A stretch of 64,000 bases of DNA, taken from the NCBI RefSeq assembly GCF_900099905.1, contig NZ_FNEE01000011.1, positions 1-64,000 on the forward strand, in the 5' to 3' direction. The notes under the pieces were generated by a model. The model made no database searches. It had not been told where the DNA came from and saw only the letters and a list, made by a program, of their open reading frames with translations. Below, one piece after another: positions 42,220-51,094 of the stretch. The DNA is from Mesorhizobium muleiense (lineage in GTDB: Bacteria; Pseudomonadota; Alphaproteobacteria; Rhizobiales; Rhizobiaceae). Within the stretch, counting starts at the first letter, position 1. The number at the start of each line of letters is the position of its first letter. The position numbers and the translations under genes were made by a program.

Positions 42220-44038
42220 ACAACTCCTGGCGCTCTTTAACTGCCAAACCAAGCGCTTGGCTGAGTGGCACCGCCTTGGAGAACAGGAAGCCCTGAGCGG
42301 TTTTGCAGCCAAGCTTGTGCAGAGTTTGCCGATCCGCCTCTGTCTCGACGCCCTCGGCCATGACCTCGATCCCGAGCGTCCGACCAAGATCGATCACGGT
42401 TTTGACAAGCAGCCGATCCTCCCGCGATTTGGCTAAACCGCGAATGAAGCCCTGGTCTATTTTCACCTTCCTTATCCGACTGTCCTTGAGCGATGCCAAC
42501 GTGGAAAAGCCGGTGCCGAAGACATCGAGCGCGATGGAAATGCCGGCATGTGAAAGCCGTCCGAGCTTTTCATCGACCCTGTCCGGGTCCACGGGCGATT
42601 CTTCTGTTATCTCAATTTCGAACATCGTTGCAGGGAGGTCCTTTGCCGCCAGACCATTCAGAACCATTTCGTCGATATCGCCGGCCTCCAATTCGCGCGG
42701 TGAAACGTTCATCGTCACACGAACATCACGACAGTCAGCTTTCACCAAGGCGTCGATAAAAGCGCAACATTCGGAAAATACAGCTTGAGTTAGCAGCTGG
42801 AGCATTCCGGTTTCGCGTGCCGCTGTCATGATTTCGGGCGGAGAGATGGAACCGTGAATCGGATGGGACCACCTTAGCAACCCTTCAAAACCGATCACAG
42901 CTTCGGTGTCGAGTCTTACGATTGGCTGGAACCAAGGGCCCAAGCTTCTCGTCTTTATCGCCGAATGAAGATCGCGTTCGATTGACTGGCGGCGTTGCAG
43001 TTCCCGGTCGAGCTCGGCATCGAACAGGCAAAATTCGTTCCTGCCACGGCGCTTAGCTGTGTAAAGGGCGATGTCCGCCCGCAACAACATTTCCGTCAGC
43101 CCCGGGTTTTTAGCCGAGTATATTCCTATGGATGCCCCGATCCGGACGGAGGCGACGCCAGGATAGGGGCGAGCAAGCTTGGATATGAGATTGGATGCGA
43201 GATTGCTGGGAGAAGGCGAATTTCTAAGCGAGGAAAAAACCAGCACGAATTCATCGCCACCGATGCGGGCGAGCGTTGAGCCCTCCGGTGCTTCTTCCTC
43301 TATTCGGCGGGCGATCCTGGCAAGCAGCTCGTCACCCGTTCTGTGACCGTAGGTATCGTTGACAGATTTGAACCCATCCAGATCAATCAGCATGGCCACA
43401 AAGGGCCCATCAGTGTTCTCAAACTGATCGATTGCATGTTCGAGGCCGCGCCTGTTGAGGAGCGCGGTAAGATGGTCCTCCCTGGAATTGCGCTCCATTT
43501 CCGCGGCAAGCCGCTCGGCTTGATGTCTCAGGCGGCTCGCGTCACGGAAGCGCGCTTGTCCAACGAACGAGGCTCGAGCCAGGCCGCCCTCGAAAAGCAG
43601 GACGGCAAAAGCCAGAATGTAGTTTTCCAGGGTTCCCTTCGTCAGCAAGCATGCGGCGGCAATGAGGAGTGGCGGTGTGATGAAGTATATCGCTGCCGCA
43701 GCATATGAGCTGCCGTACGTGACCGCGCCAGCTGAAATGCCCGCCAGAATTATTAGATGCAGCGATGCTTGAGACGTCGTGTACCCAGCCGTTAGGACGG
43801 CAAGGAATGACCAGGTGAATCCCGCCAGAAGAGCAAGCCTGCCAAACCAGCGAAGCCGCAGCCAAACCCGTGTCAGATCATCCTGGACTCCGGGTTCCTT
43901 CAGCTGATGACGGGCGAGTGCAAGGCGGGCGGCATTTATCGCATTAACGACCGAAAACCAGGCCGCGCCAGCAAGACCGTTCCCGGAAAGGGCCTGCACG
44001 GTCAAAATCAGCCCGGACAGCACAATGCTTATCGGCAT
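42218..44038 (-). CDS. Membrane-bound GGDEF-EAL protein
   Basis: 606 residues from ATG 44038. Residues ~1-165 contain five or six membrane helices. The GGDEF domain (~190-350) has an intact RIGGDEFV motif and so should make cyclic di-GMP. The EAL domain (~365-600) has FEGLLRW for the EAL motif, MNVSPREL, EITEES and VMAEGVET. However, the DDFGTG loop reads DVFGTG, losing one metal-binding Asp, so phosphodiesterase activity is doubtful. The frame stays open for about 45 codons upstream without ATG (LEARILQDQLADLRAGLF), and relatives often have this helix, so a non-ATG start is possible. It ends at an IS66 fragment. Confidence 0.88.
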   Translation of the reverse strand: MPISIVLSGLILTVQALSGNGLAGAAWFSVVNAINAARLALARHQLKEPGVQDDLTRVWLRLRWFGRLALLAGFTWSFLAVLTAGYTTSQASLHLIILAGISAGAVTYGSSYAAAAIYFITPPLLIAAACLLTKGTLENYILAFAVLLFEGGLARASFVGQARFRDASRLRHQAERLAAEMERNSREDHLTALLNRRGLEHAIDQFENTDGPFVAMLIDLDGFKSVNDTYGHRTGDELLARIARRIEEEAPEGSTLARIGGDEFVLVFSSLRNSPSPSNLASNLISKLARPYPGVASVRIGASIGIYSAKNPGLTEMLLRADIALYTAKRRGRNEFCLFDAELDRELQRRQSIERDLHSAIKTRSLGPWFQPIVRLDTEAVIGFEGLLRWSHPIHGSISPPEIMTAARETGMLQLLTQAVFSECCAFIDALVKADCRDVRVTMNVSPRELEAGDIDEMVLNGLAAKDLPATMFEIEITEESPVDPDRVDEKLGRLSHAGISIALDVFGTGFSTLASLKDSRIRKVKIDQGFIRGLAKSREDRLLVKTVIDLGRTLGIEVMAEGVETEADRQTLHKLGCKTAQGFLFSKAVPLSQALGLAVKERQEL

Positions 44039-44294
44039 TGAGACGAAAAGGCCTGCCCTCAGATCAGCGAGCTGGTCCTGAAGGATTCTCGCCTCCAGCG
44101 GATCTTCTTTTTCCAGGGCTGGACGGGTCAGCTTGCTTACTCCTGCTTGTCCGCAGCCTATGCAGCCCCCCTGAAGGACGGGTTAATTCTTCAATCGGAG
44201 ATCAGCGTCGGGAGCAGGATTACTCCGGCGCATGATGCACTCTCTCCCATCGCTCGCCCAGCACATCGCGCAAAATGCAACTGCTGGTGCAGTA

Positions 44295-45473
44295 TCACCG
44301 CTGGAGCTCCGCCGAAATCCCATGCCGGACAAGGGGAACATGTTGGGCAAAGCGAAGCCCCAGATGCCTTGCAAGCCGTGCCGCCAGGTGGTCTCTGGAG
44401 TAGAGTCCAACCAGTATGTTCGTTGCATGGTAGAGCGGCGCCGCCGACAGGCGCAGCCGCCTTTCGTATATGTGCAGCATGTCGGGGTCGCCAACATTGC
44501 GGCCGTCGCGGCACGCAGTCATGATTCCACGGGCGAGTTGCTTCTGGCTGCTGAGACCGATGTTGAATCCGTGAGCGGTCACCGGGTGCATGCCGATGGC
44601 AGCGTCGCCGATGAGTGCGGCGCTCGGGGCCCGGAATTTGTGCGCCCAGGTCGTGACCAGCGGATAGGTATGGCGCTTGCTTGCCAAGGTCATTTTTCCA
44701 AGGCGCCCTCGACACAGTTTCGTCAACTCCGACAGGAACAAATCGTCATCGAAGGCAAGCAGTCTATAGGCCTCGTTTGAGCGCAATGTGAGCAGCAGCG
44801 ACGACACGCCCTCCGCGAGGGGCAATATCGCTATCGTCTGATGGTGATCGAACCATTCGATGGCGATCTGGTGGTGGGCGCGCTCGTGCCTCACTCGGCA
44901 AATCAGCATCGAGTGGCCAAGCCGGTTGATATCGGCGCCGATGCCCAGCAGATCACGCGTGGCGGACAAACGCGAATCCGCGGCAACAACAAGCCGAGCA
45001 GTTAAACGCGCGCCATTAGAGAGCGTTACGACTGCTCCTTCTTGGCTGTTTGTTGCATCGACGACCGAGTGGCCGCACAACAGCCGGGCGCGATCCTGCA
45101 AGCGGACGATTTTGAACAGCGCCTCGCGGATCCGGCAATTTGGAACCAAAACCCCCAGCGGTTCTCCAGAGTTGCTGGGAGGATCGAAACGAAGAGCGAA
45201 TGCGCTCGAGCCGTTGAGCACGCGCGCGCCTTGAATTGCTGATTTGTCCGAAGCCGGGATGACATCCCAGGCGCCGAGCTCGCGAAGGGTTCTGATCGAA
45301 GCGTTGGTCAGCGCGATTTCGCGACCATCGAAAGCCGGATTCGCCAGACTATCGAATGTGTTCTGTTCAACAACTGCCACCTTGAGTTCGCTTTGGGCAA
45401 GCGACGCAGCGAACGAAAGGCCGACCGGCCCGGCTCCAACGACAACGATGTCAAAATTGTCGTCAGAGCCCAT
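44295..45473 (-). CDS. ubiM: FAD-dependent ubiquinone-biosynthesis hydroxylase (UbiM-like)
   Basis: 392 residues, a UbiH/UbiF-superfamily flavoprotein monooxygenase. The FAD-binding GxGxxG reads VVVGAGPVGLSFAASLA near residue 9. The second FAD motif is ALIGDAAIGMHPVTAHGFNIGL near 285, with the DG-type region near 155. The large loop of UbiF-type enzymes is short, as in UbiM, which performs C5 hydroxylation and sometimes others. The start at 45473 overlaps the stop of the CHAT-like gene (TGATG), so the two are co-translated. An FNR-type box lies upstream of the pair, suggesting low-oxygen expression. Confidence 0.82.
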   Translation of the reverse strand: MGSDDNFDIVVVGAGPVGLSFAASLAQSELKVAVVEQNTFDSLANPAFDGREIALTNASIRTLRELGAWDVIPASDKSAIQGARVLNGSSAFALRFDPPSNSGEPLGVLVPNCRIREALFKIVRLQDRARLLCGHSVVDATNSQEGAVVTLSNGARLTARLVVAADSRLSATRDLLGIGADINRLGHSMLICRVRHERAHHQIAIEWFDHHQTIAILPLAEGVSSLLLTLRSNEAYRLLAFDDDLFLSELTKLCRGRLGKMTLASKRHTYPLVTTWAHKFRAPSAALIGDAAIGMHPVTAHGFNIGLSSQKQLARGIMTACRDGRNVGDPDMLHIYERRLRLSAAPLYHATNILVGLYSRDHLAARLARHLGLRFAQHVPLVRHGISAELQR

Positions 45474-45895
45474 CAGCGTGCCGCCATCCCGTCGGCTATC
45501 CTCGTGTAACGGTGGAACTGAGCCGACTGACATCCGCTGAGCTCCGTGCCCGCCGCCAACGCGTATGATGCTCCGCAGCACATTGACATCACGAGGATCT
45601 TCGGCGCTGGATCCGAGCCTTGGAACATTTCTACGAAGTCAGCCCAAAGAAGGCTACCTCGCCCACTGGACGAAGCGATCCCGTCTCCATTGCCGTGCCC
45701 AGCGATGTGAAGCACGTCGCACTTCGCCTTGTTCGCTTGGACTACAGCCTCACGAAAATGCTTTCGGTCCAAAGCAATGTGGAGCTCCGCGCGGATGTTG
45801 ACAGTCTTTAGCATCTTCTGTGTGATCGGTCCGTCCGCCCTGTCGGCGAAGTAGTCATTCGCGTTGTGGCAGTCGATGATGTGAACGGCGCTCAT
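45473..45895 (-). CDS. Short CHAT/caspase-like protein, C-terminally truncated
   Basis: 140 residues from ATG 45895. CDVLHIAGHGNGDGI near residue 60 and KILVMSMCCGASYAL near 98 carry the His and Cys of the CHAT/caspase-like peptidase dyad. CHAT domains normally continue for another 40 or so residues beyond the Cys strand; here the frame ends in unrelated sequence (CQSAQFHRYTRIADG) at the ubiM start, so the 3' end seems replaced. A longer frame to 46066 exists but is less family-like. Function unknown: such domains act as proteases in signalling and defence. Confidence 0.55.
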   Translation of the reverse strand: MSAVHIIDCHNANDYFADRADGPITQKMLKTVNIRAELHIALDRKHFREAVVQANKAKCDVLHIAGHGNGDGIASSSGRGSLLWADFVEMFQGSDPAPKILVMSMCCGASYALAAGTELSGCQSAQFHRYTRIADGMAAR

Positions 45896-46066
45896 GGGAT
45901 TCTGCCTATTATTATCGTCGTGACGAGTGGATACCACGTGCGGAACACCGTGATCTGCGCTGAGTTTCGGTGACCGCATTGCTGCAAGGCGCAGGGCCGG
46001 AAATTGGCATGGATCGGCAATGAAGCATGCAACCATCAGAGGTGGACGCGTCTGGCCGCGATACAT

Positions 46067-46437
46067 AAGTCATGCATTCTCCTTCGAAGACTGGCCTATA
46101 AAGCACCACTGATGCGAATATGACCCTGATCTGGATCAGCCAGGGCACGATCAACCGGCACTGGTAGTTCACGCTCGGGTGATCGATCGCGACGCTCAAC
46201 TTGTTACCCGTGCGCACAGTGCGAAGCTCGTCCGGCCGCGCGAGGTACTCTCGCGGCATCAGCCGCCTCATACTGGGTGCATGGGAAGGCAGTCCTTCGC
46301 ACGACAGTGGATTTTCACAAATCAATGTAGTGCCCAGCTTAGGTCAAGCTGGTCATGGAGCATGGACAGCTTGTTCCCGACCGAGCCGGCTCGACTGACG
46401 AGCGGGATCCGCGCATCTTATGCACAGCGGATTGAAA
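46067..46437. other. Intergenic region with an FNR-type box
   Basis: About 370 bases between the CHAT-ubiM pair and fixS. Besides the anaerobox at 46126-46139 no gene or repeat was recognised; frames on the plus strand have no motif. Confidence 0.5.
46126..46139. promoter_or_regulatory. FNR/FixK-type box upstream of the CHAT-ubiM operon
   Basis: CTGAT-CTGG-ATCAG, a perfect 5-4-5 palindrome matching the FNR/FixK consensus YTGAT-N4-ATCAR. With activation at about -41, transcription leftwards would start near 46091, a suitable position for the CHAT-ubiM genes. Confidence 0.6.
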
Positions 46438-46593
46438 TCAGCGTCCCGGTTTGTCGTCCCGATCAATTAGTATCCGCTCGGCGGCTCCGTCGAGATCTTC
46501 GTATTGACCGCTTCGCAATGCCCAGACGAAGCCGGACAGGCCCAGTGCACCCAGAAAAAGGGCCACTGGTATGAGATAGAGCAAGGTCGTCAC
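46438..46593 (-). CDS. fixS: Cbb3 oxidase maturation protein FixS/CcoS
   Basis: 51 residues from a GTG start that overlaps the fixI stop (GTGA). One membrane helix (LLYLIPVALFLGALGLSGFVW) is followed by the conserved ALRSGQYEDLDGAAERIL segment, the CcoS signature. It helps insert the haem-copper centre into the cbb3 oxidase in the inner membrane. The Asp-rich C-terminus is usual. It is the last gene of fixGHIS. Confidence 0.92.
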   Translation of the reverse strand: MTTLLYLIPVALFLGALGLSGFVWALRSGQYEDLDGAAERILIDRDDKPGR

Positions 46594-48878
46594 GAGGATT
46601 GTGCCGAATAGCCGACTGCGGAGCGTCTGACTTTTTGAATAACTTGCACCGTCGCATTCGCCATGAAGCCGTGCAAGCGCAATGCGTTTCCAATAACAAG
46701 CAGCGATGAGGCAGACATGGCAATCGCCGCTATCAAAGGCGTGACGTGCCCGAGGATGGCGATTGGTACTGCCACCGCATTGTAGACGATTGCGATTGCG
46801 ATGTTCTGCCGGATCAGGTTTCCTGCCTTGCGCGAGACGCCCAGGGCGAGCGGCACCGCCAGGAGGCTTTCGCGCAGGAAGACGAAGTCTGCCGCGTTGC
46901 GGCCAATGTCGACGGCGGTGGCCGGTGCGATCGAGACATGCGCCGCGCTCAGGGCCGGCGTATCGTTGAGGCCGTCGCCAACCATCAGAACCTTGTGCCC
47001 AACTTTCGCGAGGGTTTCGATGCGTTCGAGCTTGCCCGATGGCAGCAGGCACGGAACGAAGTCGTCGATATCCAGCAGCTTTGCCACTTCGGCGCAGGCT
47101 GCGGCGGTATCGCCCGACAGCATTTGCATCGACACCCCGGCATCGTTCAATCGCTTGATCGCCGCCGCCGCGTCGGCGCGCAGCGCATTCTCGAAATCGA
47201 AGGTCGCGACAATGAACCCGTCTTTTGTCAGGGCCGTTCCACCATAGCCATGTTTGCCTTCACCTCCGGTCCGGGCCTTCCATCCAGCCCATCCGCGTCG
47301 ACCCAGCCGCCAGGTGCTTCCGGCGACAGTGGCTTCGATCCCGAACCCCGGATGCTCTGTGACGGCATCGAATTTGTGTTGCCCGCCAGGAGCGGCAAAG
47401 CCGGTCATGGCCTTTGAAAACGGGTGACGCGAATGCGCGGCCATGTCGGCGGCGATTGCCAGCATGCCCGGATCAATCGAGTCCGCATTGACCAGCCGGG
47501 GCTGGCCGAGCGTGAGCGTGCCGGTCTTGTCGAACACGGCAGTATCGATCGCCGCGAGGCGCTCCATGGCCGAACCGTCCTTGACCATGATACCGCTCTC
47601 GAAAAGCCGCCGCGCCGCGACCACTTGGACGATCGGCACGGCGAGGCCGAGCGCGCAGGGGCATGTGATGATGAGAACAGCGATGGCGATCGTCATCGCC
47701 CGGTGCCAGTCGCCGGTCGCCGCCATCCAGCCCAGGAATGTCACGAAGGCGGTGAGATGAACCAGGGGCGCGTAGAGTGCCGACACGCGATCAGCGATGC
47801 GGCGATAGTGCGCGCGACCGCCCTCGGCGGATTCCATCAGCCGAACCATCTCCGCCAGGAACGAATCCTTTGCGGCGGCTGTCGCCTGGATCGTCAGCGG
47901 GCCGGTAAGATTGAGCACGCCGGCCTGTACTGCTTCGCCCGGCGCCACGTTTTTCGGCGTGCTTTCGCCTGAGGCCAGCGAGCAGTCGAGATCCGACGTT
48001 CCCTGGATGATCTTGCCGTCGACGGGGATCCTCTCACCGGCCGCGATCAACAACCGCATGCCTGGTTCGATCTCGCCGACCGGCAGATAGTCGCGCGCGC
48101 CGTCGCCGCGCATCACCATTGCGCCACGCGCGGCCATCTGAGACAGGCCCTTCACGGCAGTCCGGGCACGCTCCCGCATCACATGATCCAGCGTGCGCCC
48201 GATCAAAAGGAAGAACAGCAGCGATACCGACGCGTCGAAATAGGCGTGGTCGCCATGATTGATCGTCTCATAGAGGCTCATGGCATAGGCGAGCGAAACA
48301 CCGACCGCGATGGGCACGTCCATATTCATGCGACCATGGCGCAAAGCATTCCAGGCCGAACGGAAGAAGATTCCGCCGGCGAAGGCGAGGGCAGGAATGG
48401 CGATCAGCGCCGAGACCCAGTGAAACAGGTCGCGGGTAGCACCTTCGGCGCCGGACCAGACAGAGACCGAAAGCAGCATGATGTTCCCCGCCGCAAAGCC
48501 GGCAACAGCGACAGCGCGGATCAGTTCGGCAAGCGTCTTGTCCTTGTCATCGACCTCGGGTGTGAACAGATGCGCCTCGTAGCCCAGCCTGCCAAGCGCG
48601 GCGACGAAGGGTGGCACCTCGTCTCCTCGCCACCGGACCGCGACCCGCTTCGTCGACAGGTTGACGCGCGCGCTTTCGACGTGATCGAGCTTTCCAAGTG
48701 CCGCCTCGATCGTCTGGATACAGGCGGCGCAATGAACCGTCGGCACTGAAAGATCGGTCTGCCGAAGATCATCGCCAAGCGATCGGCTCGCCAACCTGAT
48801 CTCCTGGCTGGATGGCAGGACCGACGTGGCGCCGTTCAGATCCAGCGCCATTTCAGCGCCCGGTGCACAACAGCTCAT
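46590..48878 (-). CDS. fixI: Copper-transporting P-type ATPase FixI/CcoI
   Basis: 762 residues. The N-terminal metal-binding domain has HCAACIQTIE near residue 50, preceded by the Cys pair MSCCAPG. Eight membrane helices are expected, with the ion-binding TCPCALGLAVP near 395. The phosphorylation motif FDKTGTLT is near 440, and the hinge GDGLNDTPAL near 640. It loads copper for the cbb3 oxidase. The start at 48878 overlaps the fixH stop by 4 bases; a longer open frame upstream lies within fixH. Confidence 0.94.
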   Translation of the reverse strand: MSCCAPGAEMALDLNGATSVLPSSQEIRLASRSLGDDLRQTDLSVPTVHCAACIQTIEAALGKLDHVESARVNLSTKRVAVRWRGDEVPPFVAALGRLGYEAHLFTPEVDDKDKTLAELIRAVAVAGFAAGNIMLLSVSVWSGAEGATRDLFHWVSALIAIPALAFAGGIFFRSAWNALRHGRMNMDVPIAVGVSLAYAMSLYETINHGDHAYFDASVSLLFFLLIGRTLDHVMRERARTAVKGLSQMAARGAMVMRGDGARDYLPVGEIEPGMRLLIAAGERIPVDGKIIQGTSDLDCSLASGESTPKNVAPGEAVQAGVLNLTGPLTIQATAAAKDSFLAEMVRLMESAEGGRAHYRRIADRVSALYAPLVHLTAFVTFLGWMAATGDWHRAMTIAIAVLIITCPCALGLAVPIVQVVAARRLFESGIMVKDGSAMERLAAIDTAVFDKTGTLTLGQPRLVNADSIDPGMLAIAADMAAHSRHPFSKAMTGFAAPGGQHKFDAVTEHPGFGIEATVAGSTWRLGRRGWAGWKARTGGEGKHGYGGTALTKDGFIVATFDFENALRADAAAAIKRLNDAGVSMQMLSGDTAAACAEVAKLLDIDDFVPCLLPSGKLERIETLAKVGHKVLMVGDGLNDTPALSAAHVSIAPATAVDIGRNAADFVFLRESLLAVPLALGVSRKAGNLIRQNIAIAIVYNAVAVPIAILGHVTPLIAAIAMSASSLLVIGNALRLHGFMANATVQVIQKVRRSAVGYSAQSS

Positions 48879-49372
48879 TGCAGCGCTCCATGAGAAATCA
48901 TAATCCTGCGGACGTCGCGATAGGGTCGTGTCAGGCCGGCATCGGTGTCGACTTCGACGATCCAGACGCCGTCCTTCGGCATATGCTGGGCGGCGAACTC
49001 CTGGCCGGAGGCGAGGGCGAGCGTGACGGACTTGTCCTCTTTCTCGTAGGCGGGATGACGAAACAGCACCTTGACGCCGTGCAGAGGAACCGGCTTGCCT
49101 GCAGCGTCGGAGAGGCTGTAGCGGACTTCGCCCCATGCGATGGTCAGCTTGCCGGTCCAACCGAGCGCTGCTTGAGCGCGGCCGGCCTCGGCCTCCTTGT
49201 TGAATTGCTGGCTGGCCACATAGGTGTTCTCGACGACGAGGCCGGTCCAACTCGTATTGGCGAGCGTGGCCATGGTCAGGTTGACCGCGATGACCACCCC
49301 GAAGAAGGTGAGAATGATGGCCAGCATGTGCCTGCCGGTGAATTCGCGAGGCTTTTGGGCATTGGCGGTCAT
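48875..49372 (-). CDS. fixH: Cbb3 oxidase assembly protein FixH
   Basis: 165 residues. One N-terminal membrane helix (HMLAIILTFFGVVIAVNLTMA, residues ~15-36) is followed by a periplasmic domain with the family segments NTYVASQQFN and FRHPAYEKEDKSV. FixH takes part in cbb3 oxidase maturation with FixG, I and S. It overlaps fixG upstream and fixI downstream by 4 bases each. Confidence 0.92.
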   Translation of the reverse strand: MTANAQKPREFTGRHMLAIILTFFGVVIAVNLTMATLANTSWTGLVVENTYVASQQFNKEAEAGRAQAALGWTGKLTIAWGEVRYSLSDAAGKPVPLHGVKVLFRHPAYEKEDKSVTLALASGQEFAAQHMPKDGVWIVEVDTDAGLTRPYRDVRRIMISHGALQ

Positions 49373-50964
49373 TTGGCGGCCTCTGGCGCGTTGAATGTGG
49401 CGGCGTACTCGTTCGACTCGAAGCTCGCCTTATCCTCGACACGGAACTTGAAGGTCTGTGCCGGGGCGTGGATCTGGTCCGCCGGTTGGCGAACGAAGAC
49501 CTTCAACGTTTTCAGGCGGTCGGGTTCGACCGGGATGGCGAAAGACCGGCCGGCCGGGATGTCGTCGCCGACGACGACCATGTCGGCACCCTCCAGACCC
49601 TGCATGGTGACGACGATTGTCCTTGGCTCAGGGATCATGTTGAGCAGCTTGACGCTATAGCCATTGCGGATGGAGCCATCGGATAGTGTGACGAATTGCG
49701 GATTGCGGTCATGCAGCACGTTCAGTTCGAGCCGATCGCGCGTCAGCAGCGAATAGAGCAGGCCCAGCCCGATCAGCGACCACAAGCCCATGTAGACGTA
49801 GGTGCGCGGCCGGAAGATCTTGCGAATGTGAAAATGCGCCACCTGATCGCAGAAGGTGCCGACAGCAGTCCTGACCAGCGACGGATTGATTGAACTGGAG
49901 CCGCCTGCGGTCGCCAGCATCATGTTGGCGTTGTAGTCGGAGAGCGTCGCGTAGGAGATCAGCCCGCGCTCCTTGCCGAGCTTGTCCATGACGCCGTCGC
50001 AGGCGTCGATACACAGCGCGCAGGTAATGCATTCGAGCTGCTGGCCGTCGCGAATGTCGATTCCCATTGGGCAGACCGCGACGCAGGCATTGCAGTCGAC
50101 GCAGTCGCCGACGGACTGCCCCGAGGCTTGCACCTTCTTGGCGTGGCGCGATCGCGGCTCGCCGCGCCAGTCATTGTAGGTGACGGTGAGCGAATTCTCA
50201 TCGAGCATGGCTGCCTGGATGCGCGGCCATGGGCACATATAGGTGCAGACCTGTTCGCGCATCAGGCCGCCGAAGGTGTAGGTCGTCGCCGTCAGCACGG
50301 CGATGGTGATGTAGGCGACAGGTGCGGCGGTACCGGTGAAAAGCTCGCCCACAAGTGTTGGTGCATCAGCGAAATAGAAAATCCAGGCGCCACCGGTCGC
50401 CGCCCCTATGACAAGCCAGATGGCGTGTTTCGAGACCCGCAGCATCAGCTTGCGGGCGGTCCAGGGGCCGGCATCGAGTTTCATGCGGGCGTTGCGGTCC
50501 CCCTCAATCGCACGCTCGACGACAAGGAACAGATCGACCCACACGGTCTGCGGACATGCATAGCCGCACCAGGCACGGCCGACAGCAGAGGTAATCAGGA
50601 AAAGTCCAACACCGGCCATGACCAGGAGGCCGGCCACATAGAAGAATTCCTGCGGCCAGATCTCGATGAAGAAAAAGTAGAAGCGCCGATTGGTGAGATC
50701 GAGCAGCACGGCCTGGTCCGGGGCAAATGGGCCACGATCCCAATGCAGCCACGCAGTCAGGTAATAGATGCCAAGTGTGATCGTCATCACCAGCCATTTG
50801 AAGCGGCGAAAGTTGCCCGAGGCGCGCTTCGGAAAGATCTTTTGACGCGCGGCATAAAGGGGCTTGCGGGTTTTGGCGGCATTGACAGTTTCTGTTTCGA
50901 GCCGTGTCAACTGCGTCTTGTCACGCACGTGCAACTCCACTTTCCCAGCCAATGTCAGGGGCAC
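49369..50964 (-). CDS. fixG: FixG/CcoG ferredoxin-like membrane protein
   Basis: 531 residues. About five membrane helices are present (starting WLVMTITLGIYYLTAWLHW near residue 55). Two [4Fe-4S] cluster motifs occur, CVDCNACVAVCP near 288 and CITCALCIDAC near 312. The C-terminal Ig-like FixG_C domain holds NGYSVKLLNM near 430. It reduces copper(II) during cbb3 oxidase assembly. It lies about 130 bases after fixP, separated by a strong hairpin, and overlaps fixH. Confidence 0.94.
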   Translation of the reverse strand: MPLTLAGKVELHVRDKTQLTRLETETVNAAKTRKPLYAARQKIFPKRASGNFRRFKWLVMTITLGIYYLTAWLHWDRGPFAPDQAVLLDLTNRRFYFFFIEIWPQEFFYVAGLLVMAGVGLFLITSAVGRAWCGYACPQTVWVDLFLVVERAIEGDRNARMKLDAGPWTARKLMLRVSKHAIWLVIGAATGGAWIFYFADAPTLVGELFTGTAAPVAYITIAVLTATTYTFGGLMREQVCTYMCPWPRIQAAMLDENSLTVTYNDWRGEPRSRHAKKVQASGQSVGDCVDCNACVAVCPMGIDIRDGQQLECITCALCIDACDGVMDKLGKERGLISYATLSDYNANMMLATAGGSSSINPSLVRTAVGTFCDQVAHFHIRKIFRPRTYVYMGLWSLIGLGLLYSLLTRDRLELNVLHDRNPQFVTLSDGSIRNGYSVKLLNMIPEPRTIVVTMQGLEGADMVVVGDDIPAGRSFAIPVEPDRLKTLKVFVRQPADQIHAPAQTFKFRVEDKASFESNEYAATFNAPEAAK

Positions 50965-51029
50965 CTGTCGAAAAGCCTCGCGGTAGGACAGCCTTGCCGG
51001 GTTGTGCAGATCGCATTAGGAATGGTGTC

Positions 51030-51053
51030 GAGGCCCGGCTCGCGCCGGGCCTC
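51030..51053. terminator. Strong hairpin between fixP and fixG
   Basis: Perfect 10-base stem GAGGCCCGGC (51030-51039), loop TCGC, GCCGGGCCTC (51044-51053). There is no T-tract after it on the minus strand, so it may stabilise the fixNOQP transcript or attenuate transcription into fixGHIS rather than fully stop it. Confidence 0.5.
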
Positions 51054-51094
51054 GTCCGCTTGGCAGGGGTGACCGAAGAATAGGGCTTCCATTC

